NCBI GenBank assembly: GCA_011371465.1
Contig: DRQL01000193.1
Location: 1 to 12,080, forward strand
Length of the DNA: 12,080 nucleotides
Direction: 5' to 3'
DNA from: Gammaproteobacteria bacterium
GTDB lineage: Bacteria > Pseudomonadota > Gammaproteobacteria > DSM-19610
The first letter of the stretch is position 1. Every line of letters begins with the position of its first letter. This document shows positions 5,782-12,080 of this stretch, piece by piece. The notes under the pieces were generated by a model. The model searched no databases and had not been told where the DNA came from. It saw nothing but the letters and a program-made list of their open reading frames with translations. The translations under genes and the position numbers were made by a program.

Positions 5782-7002
5782 TCATACATGAGCGGTAGCC
5801 TGCAGCAGACTACCGTACCGGCCGTAAAACCATTTCATGATAAAGGGTGGCAGCAGTGTGGTCAGTGCGATGACGATCACCATGCCCGCGTATACTTCAT
5901 TACCGAAAATACCGCTGGCCCGTCCAAGCTCGGCAAAAATGAGACCTACTTCGCCGCGGGGCACCATGGCCAGACCGACAATCATACGCATAGGCCAGGG
6001 TTCCCTGATCAACAGCGCACCGGCGAATTTACCGGTGACCGCGATGACAAGGAACAGCAGGGAAAAACTCCAGATAAAGGGCGAGGACCAGTCAATTTCG
6101 CGCAGGTTCAGGGACAGGCCGACCATGACAAAAAAGATGGGTGTAAACAGGTGAATAATCGGTCGCATCTGTTTCTCGATCCTGCCGGAGAATTTTTCGT
6201 CGGTACGCAACGCGAGGCCGAAAGGCAGAAAAAACCGCCGCGACAGCGCGAGTCCTGCCGCGAACCCCCCCAGCAGTTCCGGCGCGCCAACCGCGTGCGC
6301 CAGCCAGGCGAAAAACAGCACCAGCGAGACAATGGACGTGGGTATCAGGCCGGGTATCTCGCTGACCGAGTCAAAACGACTGATCAACAGCGAAATCAGC
6401 TTTGCCGCCAGCGGGGCCAGTAAAAAGAATGCGCCGACAAACAGCAGTACTTTGCTGGCGTTAACCATGCTGACTCCGCCCCCGATGGAAAACTCGTACA
6501 GTAATGCCAGCAGTACAACACCGAGAACGTCGTCCAGGACAGCGGCTCCCAGAACGATCTGGCCTTCTTTTTTCTGCTGGCGTTTCAGGTCAGACAGTAC
6601 CCGGATGGTAATGCCAATGCTGGTGGCAGTCAGTGTGCCGCCAATAAACAGGGAGACCAGCAGCGGGAGGTCAAATATCCAGTAGCTCAGGCCGGCCCCC
6701 AGTACAAAGGGAACCAGAAAACCGCCTACAGCTACAGCCAGTGATTTCCGGCCGGTATTGGCCAGGCGGCGTACGTCGGTATCCAGCCCGACTTCGAATA
6801 ACAGCAGGATAATCCCGATCTCGGCGAGCAGTTTGAGTACTTCGTTGGGTTGCAGCCAGCCCAGCAGGCTCGGCCCCAGGAGAATGCCGGCGGCCAGTTC
6901 GCCAATCACCGAGGGCGCCTTCAGGCGGACAGCAATCTCTGCCATTACCCGCGCGGTCAACAGGATGGCGAGCAGGTTGAGAAAGAAGATATGGGTATCC
7001 AT
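5782..7002 (-). CDS. CPA2-family cation/proton antiporter (NapA/KefB type)
   Basis: A 406-residue membrane protein with about 12-13 hydrophobic helices and no cytosolic regulatory domain. It carries CPA2 features: IGELAAGILLGPSLLG in the N-terminal helices (33-48), the TATS unwound-helix motif (125-128), the adjacent aspartates of the ion site in AAVLDDVLG (D157, D158), a conserved lysine in TGKFAGA (K325) and the MVPRGEVGLIFAELG signature (347-360). The double aspartate is typical of electrogenic Na+/H+ exchangers such as NapA. It should exchange cytoplasmic Na+ or K+ for protons at the inner membrane. The absence of a TrkA-N domain argues against a glutathione-gated Kef K+ efflux system. 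ATG at 7002 is preferred; an in-frame TTG two codons upstream (7008) is weaker. It lies 72 bp after the small cysteine-protein gene and is probably co-transcribed with it. Confidence 0.93.
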   Translation of the reverse strand: MDTHIFFLNLLAILLTARVMAEIAVRLKAPSVIGELAAGILLGPSLLGWLQPNEVLKLLAEIGIILLLFEVGLDTDVRRLANTGRKSLAVAVGGFLVPFVLGAGLSYWIFDLPLLVSLFIGGTLTATSIGITIRVLSDLKRQQKKEGQIVLGAAVLDDVLGVVLLALLYEFSIGGGVSMVNASKVLLFVGAFFLLAPLAAKLISLLISRFDSVSEIPGLIPTSIVSLVLFFAWLAHAVGAPELLGGFAAGLALSRRFFLPFGLALRTDEKFSGRIEKQMRPIIHLFTPIFFVMVGLSLNLREIDWSSPFIWSFSLLFLVIAVTGKFAGALLIREPWPMRMIVGLAMVPRGEVGLIFAELGRASGIFGNEVYAGMVIVIALTTLLPPFIMKWFYGRYGSLLQATAHV

Positions 7003-7053
7003 GCTCAATATTCACCGGTGCCACCACCGGATACGCCGCCGGTTGCATCAACC

Positions 7054-7075
7054 ACCCCGGGGCCCGGCCCGGGGT
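7054..7075 (-). other. Strong GC hairpin between the small protein and antiporter genes
   Basis: ACCCCGGG (7054-7061) and CCCGGGGT (7068-7075) form an 8-bp stem with a 6-base loop, touching the stop codon of the upstream gene. No T tract follows, so it is not a classic terminator; it could slow polymerase or stabilise the upstream mRNA after processing. Role not shown. Confidence 0.5.
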
Positions 7076-7311
7076 CAGTCCTGGTGACAGGAACCTTCGC
7101 GCACCCAGACGCCTTTTTCTTCACAACGCAGCAGCTCGTCACCGCTGCAGACATACTGACCGATGGCGTAGGACTGGCCGTTGAAATAGCAGGCACCGGA
7201 CTCCAGCTCCAGGTCCAGCGACAGGTAATCGTTGTCCCCTTCATCGAAAACGGGCGAGTTTTTTGCTTCGGGGTCCGGGGCACCAACCTGTGGAACATGC
7301 GTTGTAGTCAT
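7075..7311 (-). CDS. Small four-cysteine protein, possibly DUF1496-like
   Basis: A 78-residue acidic protein. The first 35 residues look disordered (Thr, Pro, Asp, Glu-rich) and contain no signal peptide. The C-terminal half is compact: GACYFNGQSYAIGQYVCSGD followed by LLRCEEKGVWVREGSC, with cysteines at 41, 55, 63 and 75. The Cys-Tyr-x-Gly-x-x-Tyr-x-x-Gly pattern recalls DUF1496 and similar tiny domains, a comparison from memory that is not firm. Four cysteines could form disulfides or bind a metal, but without an export signal disulfides are less likely. ATG at 7311 has GGAG eight bases upstream, which supports real translation. It precedes the antiporter gene by 72 bp on the same strand and is divergent from the DUF2934 gene. 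Function unknown. Confidence 0.68.
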   Translation of the reverse strand: MTTTHVPQVGAPDPEAKNSPVFDEGDNDYLSLDLELESGACYFNGQSYAIGQYVCSGDELLRCEEKGVWVREGSCHQD

Positions 7312-7498
7312 GAGATCGCTCCTGGCTGTGGTTACCTTCGATAAGGTTAGTTAATACTCTACATCAGTGCACGAAAAAATGACCGGGGTCAATTTGTGCG
7401 CCTGCCTGGAAGAGTACCTTGCTATCCGGGAAACAGCTGCTACTGTTGCTGTAGCTAACGGGCACGTGGATTGTAATTTTTGAATGGAGGACACGAAA

Positions 7499-7894
7499 AT
7501 GGCAGAAAAGCTGACCATGAAAGTATTGTCAGGTGAACTGGAAGCCCTGCGCAAGCGTCTGCGTGAGCTCGAAACAGGCCTGGAGCGCAAGCTGGAAGGT
7601 GCCATGGAAAAGGCTGCCGGGAAATTGAAAGCCCGGATTGAAGCCACGGAACGACCGGGGATCAGGATCCAGGGGCACGGGGGCGCTGTCGATGTCGATG
7701 CCCGGCGTCGCCTGATCGCCGAGTGCGCCTATTTACGTGCCGAGAAACGTGGTTTCACGGGGGGCAGCCCCGAGCAGGACTGGCTGGAGGCGGAGATGGA
7801 GATTGACCAGCTGCTGCTGCAGGGGTGGATGAAGAATGAGTCCCCGGAGATGACCCGCCAGGAAACCCGGTCCCAACAGGATAGCCACGCCTGA
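7499..7894 (+). CDS. Coiled-coil protein with C-terminal DUF2934 domain
   Basis: A 131-residue cytoplasmic protein. Residues 7-50 form a strongly charged helix with heptad spacing (ELEALRKRLRELETGLERKL), a probable coiled coil. After a glycine-containing linker (IRIQGHGGAVDVD, 55-67) comes a DUF2934-type helical pair: RRLIAECAYLRAEKRGF (70-86), then GGSPEQDWLEAEMEIDQLL (88-106), keeping the family's characteristic xDWLEAExE ending. DUF2934 has no known biochemical function. The tail (112-131) is polar and probably disordered. The start is ATG at 7499, nine bases after GGAGG (7486-7490); an earlier in-frame ATG at 7484 overlaps that ribosome binding site and is unlikely. It converges with polX, with 59 bp between stops and no clear terminator there. 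Sure of the domain type, not of the role. Confidence 0.8.
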   Translation: MAEKLTMKVLSGELEALRKRLRELETGLERKLEGAMEKAAGKLKARIEATERPGIRIQGHGGAVDVDARRRLIAECAYLRAEKRGFTGGSPEQDWLEAEMEIDQLLLQGWMKNESPEMTRQETRSQQDSHA

Positions 7895-7953
7895 GCCCGG
7901 GTACACGCAGTGTTGCCGGTGGCTGCATTGTGCGGGTATTGACCGGCGGCCTG

Positions 7954-9678
7954 TTAGCGGGTCGCGGCCAGCAGCTGGCGTAGTTCCCGCAGCGGGCGGG
8001 TATTGAGTACATCCTGTTTTTCCAGCCAGCCACGCCGGGCCTGGCCGATACCGAAACGCAGGTTGTCGAAGTCCAGGCTGCTGTGCGCGTCGGAATTGAT
8101 GCTGATCAGTACGCCTTCCTCGCGTGCCAGCTGGCAATGGGTGTCCAGCAGGTCCAGTCGGTCGGGGTGTGCGTTCAGCTCCAGGAAACAGCCGCGTTCA
8201 CGTGCATGATGGATGATCCTCGCCATGTCCACGTCGTAGGGTTCGCGCCGGCCGATCAGGCGCCCGCCGGGGTGTGCCAGCAGGGTGAAGACCGGATGAT
8301 CCATGGCGCGCAGGATACGGCGGGTCTGTTTTGCCCGCGTCAGGTCAAAGCGGCTGTGTACGGCGCCGATGACGATATCGAGCCGCTGCAGGACAGGGTC
8401 GGGCAGGTCCAGGCTGCCATCCTCTAGAATATCGACCTCGCTGCCCTTGAGCAGGGTGATGCCGTGATCACCGGCATTGAAGGCATCGATGGACTCCATC
8501 TGCGCCAGCAGCCGTCGGCTGTCCAGCCCGTGGGCAACCGTCAGGCGCCTGGAGTGATCGGTGATGGCCAGGTACTCCAGGCCGTGTTTTCTGGCCGCGG
8601 CAGCCATGATCTGGATCGACTGGTGGCCATCGCTGGCGTTGGTGTGCGCGTGCAGGTCGCCGCGCAGGTCGCCGGCTTCCACCAGGGTGGGTAACAGGCC
8701 GGCGTGGGCAGCCTCGATCTCACCGCGATTTTCCCGCAGTTCAGGCGGGATCCAGGGCAGGCCGACCGAGGCAAATACCTCTTCCTCGCTCCTGCCGGCG
8801 ATGCGTTGGTTCTCGCGAAATACGCCGTATTCGTTGATTTTCAGGCCCTGCCGGCGCGCAATGCTGCGTACTGCGATATTGTGCGAGCGACTGCCGGTAA
8901 AATAGTACAGGGCGGCACCGTAGCTGACTGCGGCCACCACCCGTACATCGACCTGCAGACCACTGCGCAGCACGACGGTCGCGCGTGTGGTGCCGCTGGA
9001 CAGCACGCTTTCGACTTCGTCGTAGGCCACGAAGTGCTCGATGACGCGGCGGCCATGGCGTGCAATGACGAGGATATCCAGGTCACCCACTGTTTCACGG
9101 CAACGCCGGAAACTGCCGGCAACCTCGACTTTGCGGACACCGGGCGCGGTTTTGAGATACGCCACCAGCGGTTCAGCGTAACGACCGGCGACCGCCAGCT
9201 TGAAGCGCCTGCCGGTGTCCGCGTGCGCCTGCAGCGCGGCGAGGATGCGCGCTTCGGTTTTGGCGCCGAAACCGGGCAGGTGCTGAATCAGGCCGTCGCG
9301 GGCCGCGCGTTCCAGTTGCTCGTGATTATGAATGTCCAGTTCATGGAACAGGGCGTGTACGCGCTTCGGGCCCAGGCCCGGCAGTTTCAGCAGCTCGGCC
9401 AGGTCGGCGGGCAGCCGCCTGCGTAGTTTGTCCAGGGTCCGGCAGTGCCCGGTTGCGAGGATTTCATGAATTTTGGCAGCCAGGTTTTTGCCGATACCGG
9501 CAAGGCGGGTGATATCTTCACCGCGTTCCACCAGGGTGCGAACGTCCTGGCCGAGTTCGCGCAGCGTGCGCGCGCCGTTGCGGTAGGCGCGAATCCGGAA
9601 CGGGTTATCACCCTCGATTTCGAGCAGGTCCGCGATTTCGTCAAACACGGCGGCAATGTCTTCGTTATGAACAGGCAT
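7954..9678 (-). CDS. polX: DNA polymerase/3'-5' exonuclease PolX
   Basis: A 574-residue family X DNA polymerase, the usual length for bacterial PolX. In order: an 8-kDa-like domain with helix-hairpin-helix LAGIGKNLAAKI (59-70), a second hairpin LPGLGPKRV (99-107), a third at LPGFGAKTE (134-142), the nucleotidyltransferase palm with AGSFRRCRETVGDLDILV (187-204; metal-binding D199 and D201) and third carboxylate in LQVDVRV (D244), the fingers motif YFTGSRSHNIAVR (259-271), and a C-terminal PHP domain from about 337. PHP metal ligands are present: DLHAHT (341-346), ITDH (372-375), GSEVDILEDG (412-421), HS (441-442), LAHPGGR (467-473), LNAHPDRLD (501-509) and NSDAHS (528-533). It fills short gaps in base excision repair and removes damaged 3' ends. 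ATG at 9678 follows only a weak ribosome binding site. It stands alone, divergent from pcm. Confidence 0.97.
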   Translation of the reverse strand: MPVHNEDIAAVFDEIADLLEIEGDNPFRIRAYRNGARTLRELGQDVRTLVERGEDITRLAGIGKNLAAKIHEILATGHCRTLDKLRRRLPADLAELLKLPGLGPKRVHALFHELDIHNHEQLERAARDGLIQHLPGFGAKTEARILAALQAHADTGRRFKLAVAGRYAEPLVAYLKTAPGVRKVEVAGSFRRCRETVGDLDILVIARHGRRVIEHFVAYDEVESVLSSGTTRATVVLRSGLQVDVRVVAAVSYGAALYYFTGSRSHNIAVRSIARRQGLKINEYGVFRENQRIAGRSEEEVFASVGLPWIPPELRENRGEIEAAHAGLLPTLVEAGDLRGDLHAHTNASDGHQSIQIMAAAARKHGLEYLAITDHSRRLTVAHGLDSRRLLAQMESIDAFNAGDHGITLLKGSEVDILEDGSLDLPDPVLQRLDIVIGAVHSRFDLTRAKQTRRILRAMDHPVFTLLAHPGGRLIGRREPYDVDMARIIHHARERGCFLELNAHPDRLDLLDTHCQLAREEGVLISINSDAHSSLDFDNLRFGIGQARRGWLEKQDVLNTRPLRELRQLLAATR

Positions 9679-9851
9679 GATGTCGCTACTCAGTCACCGG
9701 GAACACCCGCACCGATACAGCATAGAGCATCAGCGCCGGCATGGTGACCAACGGAAAGCCGATGTGTACAGCCCGCCGGGTTGCCGGCACGACGCCGCGT
9801 AGCGGGGCGCAGCCGCTGCTGCCCCGGGCCGCCTGGATCCGGCTTGATGCC

Positions 9852-9870
9852 GATTGATCAGGGGTTCCTT
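9852..9870. repeat. Solo copy of the MITE end motif
   Basis: GATTGATCAGGGGTTCCTT matches the complement of the left end of the element at 5409-5427 at 16 of 19 bases, and resembles its right end GATCAGGGTTTCCT (5521-5534). No partner end is found nearby, so it may be a decayed remnant or one end of a larger old insertion. Confidence 0.45.
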
Positions 9871-10033
9871 ATACGTCAGGCAGATCCCTTTTATGCTGAT
9901 GAGCATCAATGAAATGTTCTGTATGCCCGGTTATTTTGAGCATCGTAAAAAAAGTACAGGGTGGCGGTGGCTGCGCCAAACTGCGGGTTGTCGCGTGTCG
10001 GTGTTATCCGCAGCGCTGCATTGTGCGTTTTTT

Positions 10034-10048
10034 CCTCCTGGCAGGAGG
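10034..10048 (+). promoter_or_regulatory. Hairpin masking the pcm ribosome binding site
   Basis: CCTCCTG (10034-10040) and CAGGAGG (10042-10048) are exact complements separated by one base, so an RNA stem (realistically CCTCC/GGAGG with a 5-base loop) would bury the AGGAGG ribosome binding site of pcm. Translation could depend on melting of this stem, on a protein, or on ribosomes from upstream. The pairing is certain; a regulatory role is inferred. Confidence 0.45.
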
Positions 10049-10057
10049 GTTCCTGAG

Positions 10058-10732
10058 GTGCGACGAAACCAGCACGACATGCTCGATGATATCGATGCCG
10101 AGGTGCGCTACACACGCACCCTGATCGGCAAGGATGCGCTTGACGAACGTGTCATGGAGGCTGTGCGTAACGTCCCGCGCGATGCATTCGTACCCACCGA
10201 TATGAAGGCCGTCGCCTTTGAGAATGGCCCGCTGCCCATTGGTCACGGCCAGACCATCTCCCAGCCTTTTATGGTGGCACTGATGACCGATCTGCTGGCA
10301 CCCGAACCCGGGCACCGGATCCTTGAAATCGGTACCGGTTCCGGCTACCAGGCGGCAATCCTGTCGCGCCTGTGCAGCAAGGTGTATTCGCTGGAAGTGG
10401 TTGAAGCGTTGAGTGTTGCGGCAGCCGCGATTTTCGAAAGACTGGGCTATCACAATATCGAAACCCGTATTGGTGACGGTTACCAGGGCTGGCCGGAACA
10501 TGCGCCGTATGACGGCATCATGGTTACCGCCGCGGCCACGCATATTCCGGCATCGCTGGTCGGGCAACTCAAGGCGGGTGGCAGGATGGTGATTCCCGTG
10601 GGACTGCCCTACAGCCACCAGGAACTGATGCTGGTCCGCAAAGACGAGCGGGGTGAAGTGCGGTCGAAAAGTGTACTCGGTGTTGCGTTTGTGCCCATGG
10701 TGGAGGCTGCGACCGGGTTAACGGAAAATTGA
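10058..10732 (+). CDS. pcm: Protein-L-isoaspartate O-methyltransferase
   Basis: A 224-residue cytoplasmic methyltransferase that uses S-adenosylmethionine to methylate L-isoaspartyl residues in aged proteins, starting their repair. Visible are the family block FENGPLPIGHGQTISQP (54-70), motif I LEIGTGSGYQAAIL (89-102) binding the cofactor, an acidic residue after VYSLEVVE (109-116), RIGDGYQGWPEHAPYD (137-152) with the next-strand IMVTAAA, and the C-terminal GVAFVPM (208-214). GTG at 10058 is chosen because AGGAGG lies nine bases upstream and the length matches the family; ATG at 10079 would leave that site too far away, and a much longer upstream frame gives residues unlike the family. It is not beside surE-nlpD-rpoS as in E. 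coli. The SLC13 transporter follows after 101 bp. A hairpin covers its ribosome binding site. Confidence 0.96.
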   Translation: MRRNQHDMLDDIDAEVRYTRTLIGKDALDERVMEAVRNVPRDAFVPTDMKAVAFENGPLPIGHGQTISQPFMVALMTDLLAPEPGHRILEIGTGSGYQAAILSRLCSKVYSLEVVEALSVAAAAIFERLGYHNIETRIGDGYQGWPEHAPYDGIMVTAAATHIPASLVGQLKAGGRMVIPVGLPYSHQELMLVRKDERGEVRSKSVLGVAFVPMVEAATGLTEN

Positions 10733-10833
10733 CGGAAACTTGAACAATATGTGATTATGATTAACTCCTGATTCAGCCCCCTTTTGGGCCGGCGGACAAC
10801 AGTATCGATCTTCTTGCCCTGTGAGGTAACTAC

Positions 10834-12080
10834 TTGAACCAGCCTGGATACACCGGCGTCGCCCCATCGAGCTTATCTCCCGACCTGCCCGGTACTTCCG
10901 GAGAACATACCGGTTTTTCCGCCCGGCAGCTGATTGCCGCGATCATTTTTACCGGTGTGGCCATTATCCTGGCTGCAGCCGTGCCCAGTATCGAGATCGC
11001 CTGGGTGTCGGCCCTGCTGATCCTGACCATCTACCTGTTTGCCTTTGAGGTGGTCAGCGTGGATGTCGCCGCGATCACCATCATGGTGTTGCTGGGCCTG
11101 ACCGATCTGCTGGCGCCGGTGATGGGCCTGCAGGCCGCGCTGGTTCCCGCAGAGCACCTGTTTGACGGCTTTGCCAGTAATGCCGTGATGTCGATTATCG
11201 CGGTGATGATCATCGGCGCCGGGCTGGATAAAACCGGGCTGATGAGCCAGGTGGCGGCTTTTATCCTGAAAACGGGGGGTACCACCGAGAAGCGCATCAT
11301 CCCGATCATTTCCGGTACGGTGGCGATTATTTCCAGTTTTATGCAGAACGTGGGCGCCGCTGCGCTGTTCCTGCCCGTGGTGTCGCGTATCTCGGCGCGC
11401 TCCGGTTTGCCGATGTCGCGCCTGCTGATGCCGATGGGCTTTTGCGCCATCCTGGGCGGCACCGTAACGATGGTCGGTTCCAGTCCCCTGATCCTGCTCA
11501 ATGACCTGATCCTGACCTCGAACAAGGCGCTGCCCGCGGACCACCAGATGGCCACCTGGTCGCTGTTTTCGGTGACGCCGGTCGGGCTGGCGCTGGTCGC
11601 AACCGGCATACTCTATTTTATCCTGGCAGGGCGATTCGTATTGCCCAGCCGGCAGGCGAGAGGCGCCAGGGCGTCCAGCGCGCTGTCGTATTTTCGCCAG
11701 ACCTACGGGGTCGAATATGACATGCGCGAGATGGTGGTGCCCGCCGGTAGCCCGCTCGCCGGGCATACGCTGGACGATATAGAACATAGCGGTCGCCTGC
11801 GGGTCATCGCCGCCCAGCGTGGCAGTGATGATATTCGTATCGGCGCCGGTGGTCTGGCGCGTGACGTCGGCATCGAAGCCGGTACCGTGCTGGGCGTAAT
11901 GGGTACGCGCGAAGCCCTGCTGAATTTCGCGGATGAATACGACCTCGAAGTACGCAAGCGTTTCGAGAGTTTCGAGGAAGCACTGGCGCCCACCAAGGCG
12001 GGTATCGCCGAAGTGGTCATCCCGCCGGGTTCCCAGCTGATCGGCAAAAGCGCCCGCGATGTCTGGATGCGCAAGACCTA
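10834..12080 (+). CDS. SLC13/DASS-family permease with RCK_C domains (3' end outside window)
   Basis: The first 415 codons of a larger gene. After a polar 28-residue N-terminus come about seven hydrophobic helices, with family motifs GFASNAVMSIIAVMIIGAGL (112-131), SSFMQNVGAAALFLPVV (167-183) and GFCAILGGTVTMVGSSP (202-218), the last corresponding to the substrate and sodium site. From about 290 to 370 there is an RCK_C (TrkA C-terminal) domain (VEYDMREMVVPAGSPLAG onward), and a second begins near 388 (IAEVVIPPGSQLIGKSARDV). This split layout is that of SLC13 proteins such as E. coli YfbS and sulfate carriers. Likely substrates are anions, sulfate or dicarboxylates; not determinable here. The start is TTG at 10834 with GAGG seven bases upstream; a stop lies in frame just before and no ATG occurs before the helices. 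Confidence 0.92.
   Translation, partial: MNQPGYTGVAPSSLSPDLPGTSGEHTGFSARQLIAAIIFTGVAIILAAAVPSIEIAWVSALLILTIYLFAFEVVSVDVAAITIMVLLGLTDLLAPVMGLQAALVPAEHLFDGFASNAVMSIIAVMIIGAGLDKTGLMSQVAAFILKTGGTTEKRIIPIISGTVAIISSFMQNVGAAALFLPVVSRISARSGLPMSRLLMPMGFCAILGGTVTMVGSSPLILLNDLILTSNKALPADHQMATWSLFSVTPVGLALVATGILYFILAGRFVLPSRQARGARASSALSYFRQTYGVEYDMREMVVPAGSPLAGHTLDDIEHSGRLRVIAAQRGSDDIRIGAGGLARDVGIEAGTVLGVMGTREALLNFADEYDLEVRKRFESFEEALAPTKAGIAEVVIPPGSQLIGKSARDVWMRKT

Larger units (their letters stand above)
9679..10057. other. 379-bp divergent region between polX and pcm
   Basis: No convincing gene. On the minus strand a 34-codon frame (9790-9686) ends 7 bp before polX and encodes a hydrophobic stretch, perhaps a gene remnant. 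A strong GC hairpin lies at 9802-9825 (CGGGGC-GCAGC paired with GCTGC-T-GCCCCG). A copy of the MITE end motif is at 9852-9870. ATGCT-GATG-AGCAT (9893-9906 approx.) is a small inverted repeat. The pcm ribosome binding site hairpin closes the region at 10034-10048. Promoters must lie here but no good -35/-10 pair is visible. Confidence 0.6.

Noticed and set aside
5644..6423. Long plus-strand open frame (259 codons)
   Set aside because: It lies opposite the antiporter gene, has no recognisable domain and a very polar, Gln/Arg-rich composition typical of an antisense shadow.
7380..7391. TGACC-GG-GGTCA inverted repeat as an operator in the 7312-7498 divergent region
   Set aside because: Five-base arms are short and no promoter elements could be placed around it with confidence.
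9854..10057. 68-residue N-terminal extension of Pcm from a TTG codon
   Set aside because: It crosses the MITE-end motif, is unlike the family and the good ribosome binding site belongs to GTG 10058.
10776..10789. GCCC/GGGC hairpin between pcm and the SLC13 gene as a terminator
   Set aside because: The stem is only 4 bp and no T tract follows; not enough to call termination.
10873..11787. Minus-strand open frame (304 codons) opposite the SLC13 gene
   Set aside because: The plus strand here encodes unmistakable SLC13 helices; the minus frame is His/Gln/Arg-rich with no domain.

Overview
The window reads as a moderately GC-rich chromosomal segment from a gammaproteobacterium, most likely a sulfur-oxidising one. 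The main clue is a small secreted Gly/Tyr-rich protein (complement 4910-5362) with the architecture of sulfur globule proteins. The MoxR/DUF58/DUF4381/VWA cluster, PolX, Pcm and SLC13-RCK proteins fit such a lineage but are not diagnostic. The genus cannot be named from the sequence alone.

Layout: (1) 1-3790, minus strand: five tightly packed genes, moxR - DUF58 - DUF4381 - VWA (BatA-like) - VWA (BatB-like, cut by the window edge). Stops and starts overlap by 4-8 bp at three of the four junctions, so the last four products are probably translationally coupled. MoxR AAA+ ATPases with DUF58/VWA partners are thought to act as chaperone-like machines at the inner membrane, and the gene set is often called the aerotolerance (Bat) cluster. 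(2) 4041-4328, plus strand: a DUF3175 protein, divergent from moxR. (3) 4379-5362, minus strand: the sulfur-globule-like gene, followed by a cluster of hairpins including a clear intrinsic terminator, then a small lipoprotein gene starting only about 18 bp past the terminator stem. (4) 5363-5781: gene-free DNA holding a roughly 125-bp MITE-like palindromic element. (5) 5782-7311, minus strand: a small cysteine-containing protein and a CPA2 cation/proton antiporter, probably one operon. (6) 7499-7894, plus strand: a coiled-coil plus DUF2934 protein. (7) 7954-9678, minus strand: PolX, a family X DNA polymerase fused to a PHP exonuclease. (8) 9679-10057: gene-free divergent region with a GC hairpin, a second copy of the MITE end motif and a hairpin that covers the pcm ribosome binding site. 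(9) 10058-12080, plus strand: pcm (protein repair), then an SLC13-family transporter with RCK_C domains that runs off the window.

Most genes are recognisable housekeeping or stress functions: membrane/oxygen stress (Bat), DNA repair (PolX), protein repair (Pcm), ion homeostasis (antiporter, SLC13). I see no CRISPR array, tRNA, rRNA, phage or complete insertion sequence. The parts least explained by known annotation are the sulfur-globule/lipoprotein pair with its intergenic hairpins, the MITE-like element just upstream of it, and the occluded pcm ribosome binding site. I do not see convincing evidence of a wholly new system.
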